Notes under the pieces: generated by a model | Seen by the model: only the letters and a program-made list of their open reading frames with translations | What the model was told of the DNA's origin: nothing | Databases searched by the model: none | Position numbers and translations under genes: made by a program | Source: Paracoccaceae bacterium | GTDB lineage: Bacteria; Pseudomonadota; Alphaproteobacteria; Rhodobacterales; Rhodobacteraceae | Length of the DNA stretch: 64,000 bases | Assembly (NCBI GenBank): GCA_947504705.1 | Contig: CANNIA010000002.1 | Coordinates: forward strand, 113,867-177,866 | Reading direction: 5' to 3' | In this document: positions 24,564-33,375 of the stretch, piece by piece | How positions within the stretch are numbered: position 1 is the stretch's first letter | How the letters are laid out: every line of letters starts with the position of its first letter

Positions 24564-26141
24564 TCAATCCACGAATAGGTAGTCGGTTTCGGCGATCTCC
24601 CGCGCCTGTCCGGCGGGGATGTCAAGGAACGCCGCCAAAGCGGCTGCGTTATCCTCGCAGTTTGCGCCCTGACGCAGGGTGAAGAACCCCGCAAGGTTCA
24701 TGTCGCGCAATCTTTCGCTGTCGAACTTCACATCTGCGCGAATCGTCGGCAACAGTTTCCCGATCGCCGCATCAGACGCATGTGTCCCCGCCAGCCCCAC
24801 CCGCCGGGCATGGCCGATCAGATAGTCGTCACTGAAGCTGCAATCGATGTCGAGAAGCCGAACCTTGGCCCGGTCGCGGTAGAAATCCTCGATCAGGTCA
24901 ACGCTTGCAGGATCGACACACAGGATCAGCCGGTCCGTCTCCCAGTGTTCGAACAGCATCCGGACCAGCGACCGGCGATGCCGCATGCGCTTGGCCAGAG
25001 AGGACTCGATGCCGCCCAGGTCGGGCAGATCGGTCCCGTCTTCGTTGAACAGGTAGGCCACCCCCGGTAGCCCCGCAATGTTCCGGACCCGATCTACCAG
25101 ACGCTTGGCCACATGCCACTTCTTGCAAGCGACCAACATCAGCGTTCGGTCGCGGCCAAGGCTGGCCTCGACCTCCCAGAACCGAGGCGCGAAACGCCGA
25201 CCGATCCGCCCGCGCGACGCAAGGAATTCGAACTGCCGCCGTCCATCGTTGGTGGTGTCGAAACTGCGCCCGGTCTCGGCATAAAGCGTGCCCAGCCGCT
25301 CTTTCAGCTCTATCGCATCGGGGCTGATCTTGCGGGCAAAAAGGTAATCCTGCGTCAGCAACACCCCGTAATGGTCGTTGTAGAAAGTGACTGGCATGCC
25401 GTAATCGGTGAAAGTCAGGAACGTCAGCGTCCGCGAGCGGATCTCGTGTTCGGGCACCAGATGGGCGACCAGCGTCTGGAAATAGGTCTCGTCCGGGATC
25501 CACGTGGTCTTGAAAAATTGCGTGACATCTGGCCGTTTTGCGATGAAGCCAAGCACCATCTCGACCGTTCGGCGCCGCAGGCACCACCATTGACTGCCGA
25601 TCCTGATCTGCAGACCATCCGGGACCTTCCGCTTCAGACCCAGCCGCTGCTGCCATTCCAACGACCGATAGAACCAGGCCTTGTTCTGCCGTTCGTTGAA
25701 CCAATGCCGATAGATCAGCCGCTCTTCCTTCAGGCCGGTCTTGATCCAGCCCGAGCTGTGGAAATCAAAGCTTTCGATGAAATCGGCCTCTTCAGCCTCC
25801 AGCCTTGCATAGGCGTGCTCTGCCGTCTTGATCGGCATGCAATCGCCCGACAGCATGTAGAAATGCGTGGCCCCCGGAAACCTGGCCTCGGCCGCCTTCA
25901 ACGTTTCCAGCGTTGCGGCAACCAAGCTCCATTCCCCCCAGCCGCATTTGATCCGAGCCTTGGTAAAGGCGATCTGCGGATTGTCGTCCAGTGCGGCGCG
26001 AATCCGCTCGTAATCCGCAGTGCTGGCCCGCCCGTCAAAGTGAATCGCCATATAGTCGCCTGCCGCCGTAAGCCGCAGGGCTTGGGCGATGACCCCCTCG
26101 GGATCCTTGTGGCAAAGCAGGATGAAGGCGATCTTCGTCAT
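24564..26141 (-). CDS. GT14-like (core-2/I-branching) glycosyltransferase with DUF5928 C-terminus
   Basis: The 525-residue protein has an N-terminal branching beta-1,6-N-acetylglucosaminyltransferase-like domain (about 1-260): KIAFILLCHKDPEGVIAQA, YMAIHFDGRAS, HFYMLSGDCMPIK, GSQWWCLRRRTVEMVL and IPDETYFQTLV. The remaining ~250 residues match the Rhodobacteraceae DUF5928 extension. No signal peptide or TM segment is seen, so it is cytoplasmic or membrane-peripheral. The divergent sulfotransferase neighbour suggests joint work on a surface glycan. The substrate is unknown. Confidence 0.8.
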   Translation of the reverse strand: MTKIAFILLCHKDPEGVIAQALRLTAAGDYMAIHFDGRASTADYERIRAALDDNPQIAFTKARIKCGWGEWSLVAATLETLKAAEARFPGATHFYMLSGDCMPIKTAEHAYARLEAEEADFIESFDFHSSGWIKTGLKEERLIYRHWFNERQNKAWFYRSLEWQQRLGLKRKVPDGLQIRIGSQWWCLRRRTVEMVLGFIAKRPDVTQFFKTTWIPDETYFQTLVAHLVPEHEIRSRTLTFLTFTDYGMPVTFYNDHYGVLLTQDYLFARKISPDAIELKERLGTLYAETGRSFDTTNDGRRQFEFLASRGRIGRRFAPRFWEVEASLGRDRTLMLVACKKWHVAKRLVDRVRNIAGLPGVAYLFNEDGTDLPDLGGIESSLAKRMRHRRSLVRMLFEHWETDRLILCVDPASVDLIEDFYRDRAKVRLLDIDCSFSDDYLIGHARRVGLAGTHASDAAIGKLLPTIRADVKFDSERLRDMNLAGFFTLRQGANCEDNAAALAAFLDIPAGQAREIAETDYLFVD

Positions 26142-26289
26142 TGATTTCGCGCTGAGGATGTATTTGCTCGTCTCATCTCCCTAGCCTCTGGCAAGCCGCC
26201 TTGAAAAGCCCAATAATGTCTGCTGGATTGCCGCAATCCTTGAATAATTCGCGGCGCAAGGGTGTGTTGGCGTGAAGGGGGTTTGAAAG

Positions 26290-27108
26290 ATGGGGTTTCC
26301 AGGAACATGGATGACGGAAAGCGAAAGCGTCGTCTACCGGGTCGTGCCGAAATGCGCCTGCTCGACGATCGGGCAGATCATGTTCTACGCCGATCAGGGC
26401 CAGTTCTTCGACGGTGACATCCACGACGCGACGTCGGGGATGCACAAATGGGCAATGGAGGGAAGCCAGCAGCGCATCGATCGCGCGGTGCGTGGCCACA
26501 AAGTCTATTCCTTCACCTGCGTGCGCAATCCCTATACCCGGATTCTCTCGTCCTTCTTCGACAAGATCTGCGGCATCCAGCGGAACGGCAAACGCTACCG
26601 CGGCAACCTCGTGCCGCTTCTGGTGCAGAAATACGGCATCGAAGTCGGGGGCGACGACGGCAAGCAGGAGTTCGACCAGATCGCCAGCTTCCGCCGGTTC
26701 CTCCTGTTCGCCCGCGACACCATCCGCTGGAAAAAGCCGATGGAGCCCGACATCCACTGGTCGGCGATGGCGGGGCATATCTCGACGTTCATCGTCAACG
26801 GTGGGCGCTATAACCACATCTTCTTTACCGAGGATTTCAATCCCGGCATGCAGGTGGTGCTGGACAACATCCACCCCAAGCATCCGATTGATCTGGCAAA
26901 GATCCCCCGCTTCAACGAAAGCGAAGGCCACGGGCCGAAACGCGCCCATCCGGTCGAGGCCTATTTCGACGATCTGTCGATGCATCTGATGTGGGAAATC
27001 TACAAACGCGATTTCCAGCTTTTCCAGTATGACTTCGAGAACCCGGCCAACAAGATGCCGAAAGGGCCGGTTGACCTTGACGAGGTTCACGCCAAGCTGG
27101 GGGATTAA
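26290..27108 (+). CDS. Sulfotransferase family 2 protein
   Basis: The 272-residue protein has PAPS-binding motifs of carbohydrate sulfotransferases: VPKCACSTIGQIMF (5'-phosphosulfate loop, residues about 20-33) and FTCVRNPYTRILSSFFDK (3'-phosphate motif, about 74-91), then HIFFTEDF. It probably transfers sulfate from PAPS to a glycan. It is divergent from the GT14-like gene. The 148-bp gap holds a GGATTG-CCG-CAATCC hairpin at 26225-26239. The next gene starts 4 bases after the stop. Confidence 0.85.
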   Translation: MGFPGTWMTESESVVYRVVPKCACSTIGQIMFYADQGQFFDGDIHDATSGMHKWAMEGSQQRIDRAVRGHKVYSFTCVRNPYTRILSSFFDKICGIQRNGKRYRGNLVPLLVQKYGIEVGGDDGKQEFDQIASFRRFLLFARDTIRWKKPMEPDIHWSAMAGHISTFIVNGGRYNHIFFTEDFNPGMQVVLDNIHPKHPIDLAKIPRFNESEGHGPKRAHPVEAYFDDLSMHLMWEIYKRDFQLFQYDFENPANKMPKGPVDLDEVHAKLGD

Positions 27109-27112
27109 GCTG

Positions 27113-27514
27113 ATGGAAACTGTGACCGGTGGCTGCCTTTGCGGCGCTCTTCGCTGTATCGCCACCGGACAGCCCTACCGGGTTGGCATCTGCCACTGCA
27201 TGGACTGCCGCAAGAACCACGGCGCACTTTTCCACGCCTCGGCGATCTTCCCCGAAAACGCCGTCACTCTGACCGGAACCTGGGCCACCTGGGGCGACCG
27301 GTCCTTCTGCCCGACCTGCGGCTCGCCGGTCTTTGCCCATATCGAGGACGAGATCGGGATCAACTTTGGCACGTTCGACACGACGGACCAGTTCCAACCG
27401 ACCTATGAACTGTGGACCATCCTCCGCGAAAGCTGGCTGCCGGAGTTTACCGGCACGCGGCATTATGACAAGAACCGCGAGAGTATGACACGCAGCGAGG
27501 ACCAAAATCCTTAA
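27113..27514 (+). CDS. GFA (glutathione-dependent formaldehyde-activating)-family protein
   Basis: The 133-residue protein has the zinc ligands of the GFA/CENP-V fold: GGCLCGALRC, ICHCMDCRKNHGA and FCPTCGSPVFA. Family members bind glutathione or act on small thiol adducts, and most have no proven activity. Start 27113 follows the sulfotransferase stop by 4 bases. A longer frame within the upstream gene is rejected. The 3' end overlaps the first arm of a double-hairpin repeat. Confidence 0.87.
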   Translation: METVTGGCLCGALRCIATGQPYRVGICHCMDCRKNHGALFHASAIFPENAVTLTGTWATWGDRSFCPTCGSPVFAHIEDEIGINFGTFDTTDQFQPTYELWTILRESWLPEFTGTRHYDKNRESMTRSEDQNP

Positions 27515-27550
27515 GTAAGGATTTTGACAGATTTCTTATTCAAGAAATCT
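27504..27550. repeat. Double-hairpin intergenic repeat B, copy 2 (bidirectional terminator)
   Basis: AAAATCCTT-AAGT-AAGGATTTT is followed by AGATTTCTT-ATTC-AAGAAATCT, closely matching 15380-15427 but with different loops and a matched arm change (AGATTT/AAATCT here, CAAATTT/GATTTG there). It lies between the convergent GFA and puuD genes, where it can terminate both. Confidence 0.75.
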
Positions 27551-27561
27551 TCCCCCGAACG

Positions 27562-28794
27562 TCAGATCGGCTCCTCCGCCCCCGCGCCCCGGAACCACTC
27601 CACAATGGCCGCCCGTTCCGCAGGCTCCATAAAGCTCAGGTTCCCCGGCGGCATCGCATGAGTAACCCCGGCCTGCAGATAGATCCGCCGCGCTTCATGC
27701 GCGATCTGGGCTTCGGTCTCCAACAGCACGCCCTTCGGCGGCCAGTAAAGCCCCTCCCAGCCCGGTTCCGCCGCATGGCACATCGAGCAGCGGCCTTGCA
27801 CGATGCCCACCACATCGCCAAACCCCTCAGCCGAGGCATAGGTCAGCGCGGCGCCCTGCAGTTTGGCCTCTCCTTCAACCAGCCGCATCGGCGCGGTTGA
27901 AAGCCAGGCGATGATCAGGAACAGGATCACCGTCAGACCCCAGGTCCAGTGCGGGTTGCCTTTTCGTGCATGCTTGGTGTTGAACCAGTGCCGGATTGTC
28001 ACCCCCATCAGGAAGACCAGTGACGCGATGATCCAGTTCCACTCGGTCGCAAATATCAGCGGGTAATGGTTCGACAGCATCAGAAAGACGACCGGCAGCG
28101 TCAGATAGTTGTTATGCGTCGACCGCTGCTTGGCGATCTTGCCGTATTTCGGGTCGGGCTTGCGGCCCGCCTTCAGGTCAGCCACCACCACGCGCTGGTT
28201 CGGCATGATGATGAAGAACACGTTGCCCGACATGATCGAGGCGGTAAACGCGCCCAGATGCAGCATCGCCGCGCGGCCGCTGAAGACCTGCGTATAGAAC
28301 CACGACATCCCCACCAGCACGACAAACAGCGCGCCCATCAACACGGTCTGGTTCGCATTCACAAAGACCTTGCACAGCGTGTTGTATGCGATCCAACCAA
28401 AGGCCAGCGAAGCCAGCGAGATACCAACCGCCTGCCAGACTGTCAGCTCCATCACCTGCGGGTCGATTAGGAAAAGCTCGGCGCCAAGGTAATAGACCAG
28501 CACCAGCATGGCGAAACCGGAAAGCCAGGTCGCATAGCTTTCCCATTTGAACCAGACAAGGTGGTCAGGCATCGACGCCGGGGCCACCAAGTATTTCTGG
28601 ATATGATAGAAGCCGCCGCCGTGAACCTGCCATTCCTCGCCATCGGCACCGCTGGTCAGATTGCGGTCACGGTGCAGGCCAAGGTCCAGCGCGATGAAAT
28701 AGAAGCTTGACCCGATCCAGGCTACCGCCGTGATCACGTGCAGCCAGCGCACGGCGATTTCCACCCATTCCCACAGAACCACCCAGTCATACAT
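27562..28794 (-). CDS. puuD: Membrane-bound urate oxidase (urate hydroxylase) PuuD
   Basis: The 410-residue protein starts MYDWVVLWEWVEIAVRWLHV. It has about eight TM helices in the first 330 residues, with conserved RWLHVITAVAWIGSSFYFIALD and MSGNVFFIIMPNQ. A C-terminal cytochrome c-like domain carries a CSMCH haem site (about residue 345) and AMPPGN as likely Met ligand. PuuD oxidises urate to 5-hydroxyisourate and passes electrons to the respiratory chain instead of making peroxide. GGGGG precedes the ATG. The divergent LysR gene and the downstream-pathway genes nearby support a purine catabolism cluster. Confidence 0.92.
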   Translation of the reverse strand: MYDWVVLWEWVEIAVRWLHVITAVAWIGSSFYFIALDLGLHRDRNLTSGADGEEWQVHGGGFYHIQKYLVAPASMPDHLVWFKWESYATWLSGFAMLVLVYYLGAELFLIDPQVMELTVWQAVGISLASLAFGWIAYNTLCKVFVNANQTVLMGALFVVLVGMSWFYTQVFSGRAAMLHLGAFTASIMSGNVFFIIMPNQRVVVADLKAGRKPDPKYGKIAKQRSTHNNYLTLPVVFLMLSNHYPLIFATEWNWIIASLVFLMGVTIRHWFNTKHARKGNPHWTWGLTVILFLIIAWLSTAPMRLVEGEAKLQGAALTYASAEGFGDVVGIVQGRCSMCHAAEPGWEGLYWPPKGVLLETEAQIAHEARRIYLQAGVTHAMPPGNLSFMEPAERAAIVEWFRGAGAEEPI

Positions 28795-28810
28795 TGCGGC
28801 ACCCCCCATG

Positions 28811-28864
28811 GCGTTTTGCCGAAACGCTATACCGCGCCTGACCTTTCTGTTAATCCATAGAAAG
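28811..28864. promoter_or_regulatory. puuD-LysR divergent operator region
   Basis: Two inverted repeats lie in the 99-bp gap: GCGTTT-N5-AAACGC (28811-28827) and CTTTCT-N10-AGAAAG (28843-28864). The second contains a LysR-type T-N11-A arrangement with the two arms symmetrical. It is the probable binding site of the divergent LysR regulator. A related sequence occurs upstream of the puuE-uraD gene. Confidence 0.6.
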
Positions 28865-28893
28865 CCCGCATCACTTTCAACCGGTGCCGAAGA

Positions 28894-29811
28894 ATGTCTT
28901 ATGTGAACAACATCCGCATGTTCGTCCGGGTCTATGAGCTTGGCAGCATGTCGGCCGCCGCCCGCGACCAGCGCACCTCGCCCGCCGTCGCCTCGGCCCG
29001 GATTTCCGAGCTGGAAAAGCACCTTGGCGTGCGCTTGTTCAGCCGCACCACCCGTTCGCTGCAACCCACCGAAAACGGCCGCATCTTCTATGACGGCGCA
29101 CGAAAGGTGCTGGAAGCCATCGACGACGCCGAATCCGCCGTGATGGATGTGACGCAAAACCCGCGCGGCACGATCTTTATTGCTGCACCGCTGGGGATCG
29201 GCCGCCGCCTGATTGCCCCGCGCGTGCCGCCCTTCAAGGACCTTTACCCCCAGATCGACGTCCGGCTGCGCCTTTCGGATCGCGGCATCGACGTGGTGGC
29301 CGAAGGCATCGACGTGGCCTTCCACCTTGGGCATCTGGATGACAGCACGCTCAAGGTCCGCACCATTGCCGATTGCCCGCGCCTGCTGTGTGCTGCACCG
29401 GCCTATATCGAACGGCGCGGGATGCCTGCGGATGGGGCCGCCCTAGTCCAGGACAAGCACGACTGCCTGAACCTGCGCTTTCCGGGGGCAAAGGAATTCC
29501 AGTGGACCCTGCAAACCCCCGAAGGCCCGCGCCGCTTTGAAATCACTGGCCCATTCGAATCCGATGACGGAGATGTGCTGACCGTCTGGGCGCTGGACGG
29601 GCGCGGGATCGTGCTGAAGCCGATCTTCGAGGTCGCCGACCATCTGCGATCCGGCGCGCTGGTCCCGGTTGCGACCGCGACCCCGCCCTTGGCTGTCCAG
29701 CTTTCCTCGCTCAGCCAGCACCGCAGGTTGAAGGACCCCAAGGTCCAGCTTTTCACCGAATACATGTCGCAGCACATGCGCGACGACCTGCGCCGCGCTG
29801 CCGCCCTCTAG
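28894..29811 (+). CDS. LysR-family transcriptional regulator, probably of purine catabolism
   Basis: The 305-residue protein has the LysR winged HTH at residues 1-60 (FVRVYELGSMSAAARDQRTSPAVASARISELEKHLGVRLFSRTT). The substrate-binding domain begins near residue 90 (GTIFIAAPLGIGRRLIAP). It is divergent from puuD, and both face a palindromic T-N11-A operator, so control of puuD and perhaps of the other urate genes is likely. The inducer could be urate or a pathway intermediate, but the sequence does not show this. Confidence 0.88.
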   Translation: MSYVNNIRMFVRVYELGSMSAAARDQRTSPAVASARISELEKHLGVRLFSRTTRSLQPTENGRIFYDGARKVLEAIDDAESAVMDVTQNPRGTIFIAAPLGIGRRLIAPRVPPFKDLYPQIDVRLRLSDRGIDVVAEGIDVAFHLGHLDDSTLKVRTIADCPRLLCAAPAYIERRGMPADGAALVQDKHDCLNLRFPGAKEFQWTLQTPEGPRRFEITGPFESDDGDVLTVWALDGRGIVLKPIFEVADHLRSGALVPVATATPPLAVQLSSLSQHRRLKDPKVQLFTEYMSQHMRDDLRRAAAL

Positions 29812-29838
29812 GCCGGGCTTAAGCCTGCCTCGCAAATG

Positions 29839-29864
29839 AAAAGGGCGGAGCCGAAGCCCCGCCC
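29839..29864 (-). terminator. Rho-independent terminator of the DUF2125 gene
   Basis: On the minus strand GGGCGGGGC-TTCG-GCTCCGCCC forms a 9-bp stem with a stable UUCG tetraloop and one G-U pair, followed by TTTT. It starts 22 bases after the DUF2125 stop. It also lies beyond the convergent LysR gene and may stop that transcript. Confidence 0.8.
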
Positions 29865-29885
29865 CTATTCTTGGCCTAAGCCAGA

Positions 29886-31382
29886 TTACATCGGCAGCGG
29901 CTGACCGTTCACCAGGATCTGCATGCCTTCCTTGACTTCGATCTTCGAGGTCAGCGCGTCATCGCCCGACGGTACCATGAACATGCCCATCATCATCTGG
30001 GCGCCCATTGCATCTTCCTCGGCCAGCAGGCCGGTCGCGATCAGGCCCTGGATCAGCGCATTCGCACCGGTCACATCGACCTGCGCATCGCCCAGCGGCA
30101 TCGGGAAGCCCATCGAGTTGTCGAAGGTGAAGGCCCCGGTCGACATCAGCGCAGCCCCCAGCACCTTGGCCGAAAGCTCGGTGATGTTCAGGCTTTCCAC
30201 TGCCGGGATCGGCGGCGGCAGACCGGCATCTTCGGCCGTCATCAGCCCGATCAGGTCCATCGTCGACTTGCCAGAGATGTCGATCGCCACGTCCGCCGCG
30301 TCATGCTTCAACGCGCCGGTCGGGTCGACCATGGCCCAGGCTTCCTCGTTGATCGAGAACTGGCCCAGCTTCAGCAGGAACGCATAATCCGCAGCCGTTG
30401 CCGCCATGACCGGCGACAGCATCGCGAATTCCATCGGACCCGAAGTGATCTTGACCGGCATCGGCATCATGCCCGGTGCGGCTTCGATCTCGAACGAGGC
30501 AATGCTCGAGTGAACCTCGAACTTGTCCTTGTTGAAGGTCATCGCCCCTTCACCGCCACCCGACTTCATGTTCAGGCTCATCGGCATGTAGGGGTTTTCC
30601 TGGGTGATCGAACCCGAGGATTCCCCCTGCGTCGCGGTCAGCGAAATGCCAAAGCCTTCGTTCAGCGCCGTCGTGAAGTCAGCCGGCCCCGCCATCGCAA
30701 ACAGCGACATCGTCGAGGGCAGCGTGAAGGCGAACGACAGATCGACGCCATTGGTCTGGCTCGTGGCGGTTTGCTTCATCTCCATCGACGGGTCGTCCGA
30801 CGAGGTCGAATAAGCCAGAGTGTCGGCTTTGATGCCCAGCCCAAAGACGCGGTTCGTTCCCATAGTGTCCGAATAGCTGCCGGTCAGGTTGGTAAAGCCG
30901 ACATTACCCGAAGACGAGACCATCGGCGGCTCGCTGCCATCCAGCGACATGCCCGGGTATTTGGTGTCATAGATCACATCCAGCTTGGCTGCGGCATAGT
31001 CATAGGCCATGCCGCCCTCGGCTTCATGGACCGTCACGACCAGACCTTCATGCGCCAGCTTGACAGTGCCCTCGGCCCCGCCCGACATCGCCACGCCGAT
31101 ATCAGCGCCCGGAGCGACGGTGACCGAACCATCGGCCTCGCTGGTCATGGTCATGTCAGAGATCGTGATCCCGGGCATCCCTGCCGGGGCGATCGAAACG
31201 CCGTTCAGCGTCAGCACGCCGCCCGAGCTGACCTCTGTTGCGGCAGTGACATCCAGCCCAAGTGCGGCACCGCCATCCTTCCAGGACTGCCAGACCTGAT
31301 CAGCCGTCAAGGCTGCATGGGCAGTCCCGCTTAGAAGCAGGGCAATTGCGGGGGCGGCAACAAATGATTTCATGCGAAACAT
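29886..31382 (-). CDS. DUF2125 domain secreted protein
   Basis: The 498-residue protein has a signal peptide (MFRMKSFVAAPAIALLLSGTAHA) and a long mature part rich in Gly, Ala and Met and in alternating beta-type segments. These include a repeated Met-rich stretch near 455-470 (AMGAQMMMGMFMVP). It matches DUF2125 in length and composition. The family is periplasmic and of unknown function. GGAG lies upstream of the ATG at 31382, and the longer frame to 31445 is rejected. It follows uraH by 84 bases on the same strand and ends at a strong terminator. Confidence 0.8.
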   Translation of the reverse strand: MFRMKSFVAAPAIALLLSGTAHAALTADQVWQSWKDGGAALGLDVTAATEVSSGGVLTLNGVSIAPAGMPGITISDMTMTSEADGSVTVAPGADIGVAMSGGAEGTVKLAHEGLVVTVHEAEGGMAYDYAAAKLDVIYDTKYPGMSLDGSEPPMVSSSGNVGFTNLTGSYSDTMGTNRVFGLGIKADTLAYSTSSDDPSMEMKQTATSQTNGVDLSFAFTLPSTMSLFAMAGPADFTTALNEGFGISLTATQGESSGSITQENPYMPMSLNMKSGGGEGAMTFNKDKFEVHSSIASFEIEAAPGMMPMPVKITSGPMEFAMLSPVMAATAADYAFLLKLGQFSINEEAWAMVDPTGALKHDAADVAIDISGKSTMDLIGLMTAEDAGLPPPIPAVESLNITELSAKVLGAALMSTGAFTFDNSMGFPMPLGDAQVDVTGANALIQGLIATGLLAEEDAMGAQMMMGMFMVPSGDDALTSKIEVKEGMQILVNGQPLPM

Positions 31383-31466
31383 GCGGGTCTCCTCGATCCG
31401 ATTATTGTGTGAAGCCACATAATGCCGGTCGCGCGCCCTTCGCAAGTAACGGTTTCAAGACCCCCT

Positions 31467-31820
31467 TCAGGACCCGCGATAGGTTGAATAGCTGAAAGGC
31501 GAGATCAAAAGCGGCACGTGATAATGCTGGCCTGCATCCGGCACACCAAAGCGGATCGGAATTTCATCAAGAAAAAGAACACCTTCGCCTGCCTGGCCGC
31601 TGGCCCGCAGATAGGCGCCGGCCCCAAAGACCAGCTCATAAACCCCAACTTCCAGTGCCGTCCCTTCCAGCAGGGGGCCGTCTGTTCTTCCATCTGCGTT
31701 CGTGACAACTTCCGTCATCTTCCGGTGAACCCCGTCGGCAACCCGGTAAAGCGTGATCTTCACCCCCTTGGCGGGCTTGCCCTTGGCCGTATCCAGCACA
31801 TGAGTCGACAACCGTCCCAT
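31467..31820 (-). CDS. uraH: 5-hydroxyisourate hydrolase
   Basis: The 117-residue protein is a transthyretin-related 5-hydroxyisourate hydrolase. Seen are LSTHVLDTAKGKPAKGV at the start with the catalytic His, Arg in GRTDGPLL, and HYHVPLLISPFSYSTYRGS at the C-terminus, the family's diagnostic tetrapeptide YRGS. It converts the PuuD product to OHCU. GGAGG precedes the ATG. It is divergent from the puuE-uraD gene, the next enzymes of the pathway. Confidence 0.96.
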   Translation of the reverse strand: MGRLSTHVLDTAKGKPAKGVKITLYRVADGVHRKMTEVVTNADGRTDGPLLEGTALEVGVYELVFGAGAYLRASGQAGEGVLFLDEIPIRFGVPDAGQHYHVPLLISPFSYSTYRGS

Positions 31821-31917
31821 AAAGTTCCCTCCGATTTTGTCGCATCAGACCACGAAACGTCAGCCCCCGCGACCCTGCGATGCTGTGATATGACCTTCTG
31901 TGAAATCCTTAAAATGG

Positions 31918-31936
31918 CTTTCGGTTTTTCCCATAG
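31918..31936. promoter_or_regulatory. Possible second LysR site upstream of puuE-uraD
   Basis: The sequence here shares CTTTC-N-GTT-N2-TC and CATAG with the palindrome upstream of puuD, differing by one inserted base and a lost right arm. It lies 24 bases before the puuE-uraD start. This suggests one regulator for both promoters, but the match is imperfect. Confidence 0.35.
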
Positions 31937-31959
31937 TCTGGGCGGGAAGGAGACCGATC

Positions 31960-33375
31960 TTGACCCGTTACCCCCGAGATTTCCGTGGCCATGGCCCGAA
32001 CGCCCCCGATGCCCGCTGGCCGGGTGGGGCGAAAATCGCCGTTTCCATCGTCCTCAACTATGAAGAGGGCGGCGAGAACAACGTTCTGCACGGCGATGCC
32101 GGGTCCGAGGCGTTCCTGTCCGACATCGCCGGTGCAGCGCCTTGGCCCGGCCAGCGGCATTGGAACATGGAATCGATCTACGACTACGGCGCGCGGGCCG
32201 GGTTCTGGCGGCTGCACCGGCTGTTCACTGGCATGGACATTCCGGTCACCATCTACGGCGTGACCACGGCCTTGGCGCGGAACCCCGAACAGGTGGCCGC
32301 GATGAAATCCGCCGGATGGGAGATCGCCAGCCACGGGCTGAAATGGGTCGACCACCGCGACATGCCCGCAGCCGAGGAAGCCGCCCAGATCGCTGAAAGT
32401 TTCCGCCTGCACACGGAAGTCGTGGGGGAGCCGCCGCAAGGCTGGTACACCGGTCGCTGCAGCATGAACACGGTGCGGCTGACGGCGGAAACCAAGGCGC
32501 TCGCCTGGATTTCCGACACCTATGATGACGACCTGCCCTATTGGCGCGAATATGGCGACCATGACCAGTTGGTGATCCCCTACACGCTTGAAGCCAACGA
32601 CATGCGCTTTGCCACCTCCCCAGGCTACATCACGGGCGAGCAGTTCTACAGCTACCTGAAAGACAGCTTCGACACCCTCTACGCCGAAGGCGAAACAGGG
32701 GCTGCGAAGATGTTCTCCATCGGCCTCCATTGCCGCCTGATCGGCCGCCCCGGCAAGATTGCCGGCCTCAAGCGCTTCCTTGACTATGCGCGCGGACATG
32801 AGGGCGTCTGGTTCCCGCGCCGCATCGACATTGCCCGGCATTGGGCGACCACCCATCCGCACAAACGCTTGGAACGCCCCAGCGAGATGACGCGCGCCCG
32901 ATTCGTCGAGCGCTTCGGCTCTATCTTCGAACATTCCCCCTGGATCGCCGACCGTGCCTTTGACCTTGAACTCGGCCCCGCGCACGACAGCGCCACCGGC
33001 CTCCACAACGCGCTGACCCGGATGTTCCGCTCGGCCAGCCCTGACGAACGCCTCGGCGTCCTGACCGCCCACCCCGACCTTGCCGGGAAACTGGCGGCGG
33101 CGAAACGCCTGACGCCCGAGTCTACTGCCGAACAAGCTGCCGCCGCCTTGGACAACCTGACAGACGAGGAACGCGAAACCTTCCAGCGCCTGAACGCCGA
33201 CTATGTCGCCAAACACGGCTTCCCCTTCATCATCGCCGTCCGCGACAACACCAAGGCCACCATCCTTGCGGCCTTCCAGACCCGCATCGGCAACGACACT
33301 GCCACCGAATTCGCCACTGCCTGCCGTCAGGTGGAACGCATCGCCGAACTTCGCCTCAAGGACCAACTGCCATGA
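31960..33375 (+). CDS. puuE-uraD: Fusion of PuuE allantoinase and OHCU decarboxylase (UraD)
   Basis: The 471-residue protein is a two-enzyme fusion. Residues about 1-300 form a polysaccharide-deacetylase-type allantoinase: TRYPRDFRGHG, IVLNYEEGGENN, ESIYDYGARAGFWR, IASHGLKWVDH, GWYTGRCSMNT and FSIGLHCRLIGRPG. Residues about 305-471 form 2-oxo-4-hydroxy-4-carboxy-5-ureidoimidazoline decarboxylase: FEHSPWIADRAF, VLTAHPDLAGKL and KHGFPFIIAVRDN. Together they turn OHCU into allantoin and then allantoate. The start is TTG at 31960: AAGGAG lies upstream and the product then begins like other PuuE proteins. The stop overlaps the next gene (ATGA). Confidence 0.93.
   Translation: MTRYPRDFRGHGPNAPDARWPGGAKIAVSIVLNYEEGGENNVLHGDAGSEAFLSDIAGAAPWPGQRHWNMESIYDYGARAGFWRLHRLFTGMDIPVTIYGVTTALARNPEQVAAMKSAGWEIASHGLKWVDHRDMPAAEEAAQIAESFRLHTEVVGEPPQGWYTGRCSMNTVRLTAETKALAWISDTYDDDLPYWREYGDHDQLVIPYTLEANDMRFATSPGYITGEQFYSYLKDSFDTLYAEGETGAAKMFSIGLHCRLIGRPGKIAGLKRFLDYARGHEGVWFPRRIDIARHWATTHPHKRLERPSEMTRARFVERFGSIFEHSPWIADRAFDLELGPAHDSATGLHNALTRMFRSASPDERLGVLTAHPDLAGKLAAAKRLTPESTAEQAAAALDNLTDEERETFQRLNADYVAKHGFPFIIAVRDNTKATILAAFQTRIGNDTATEFATACRQVERIAELRLKDQLP

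Noticed and set aside
31909-33366. 485-codon open frame on the minus strand
   Set aside because: It is the shadow of the puuE-uraD fusion, whose motifs are unambiguous.
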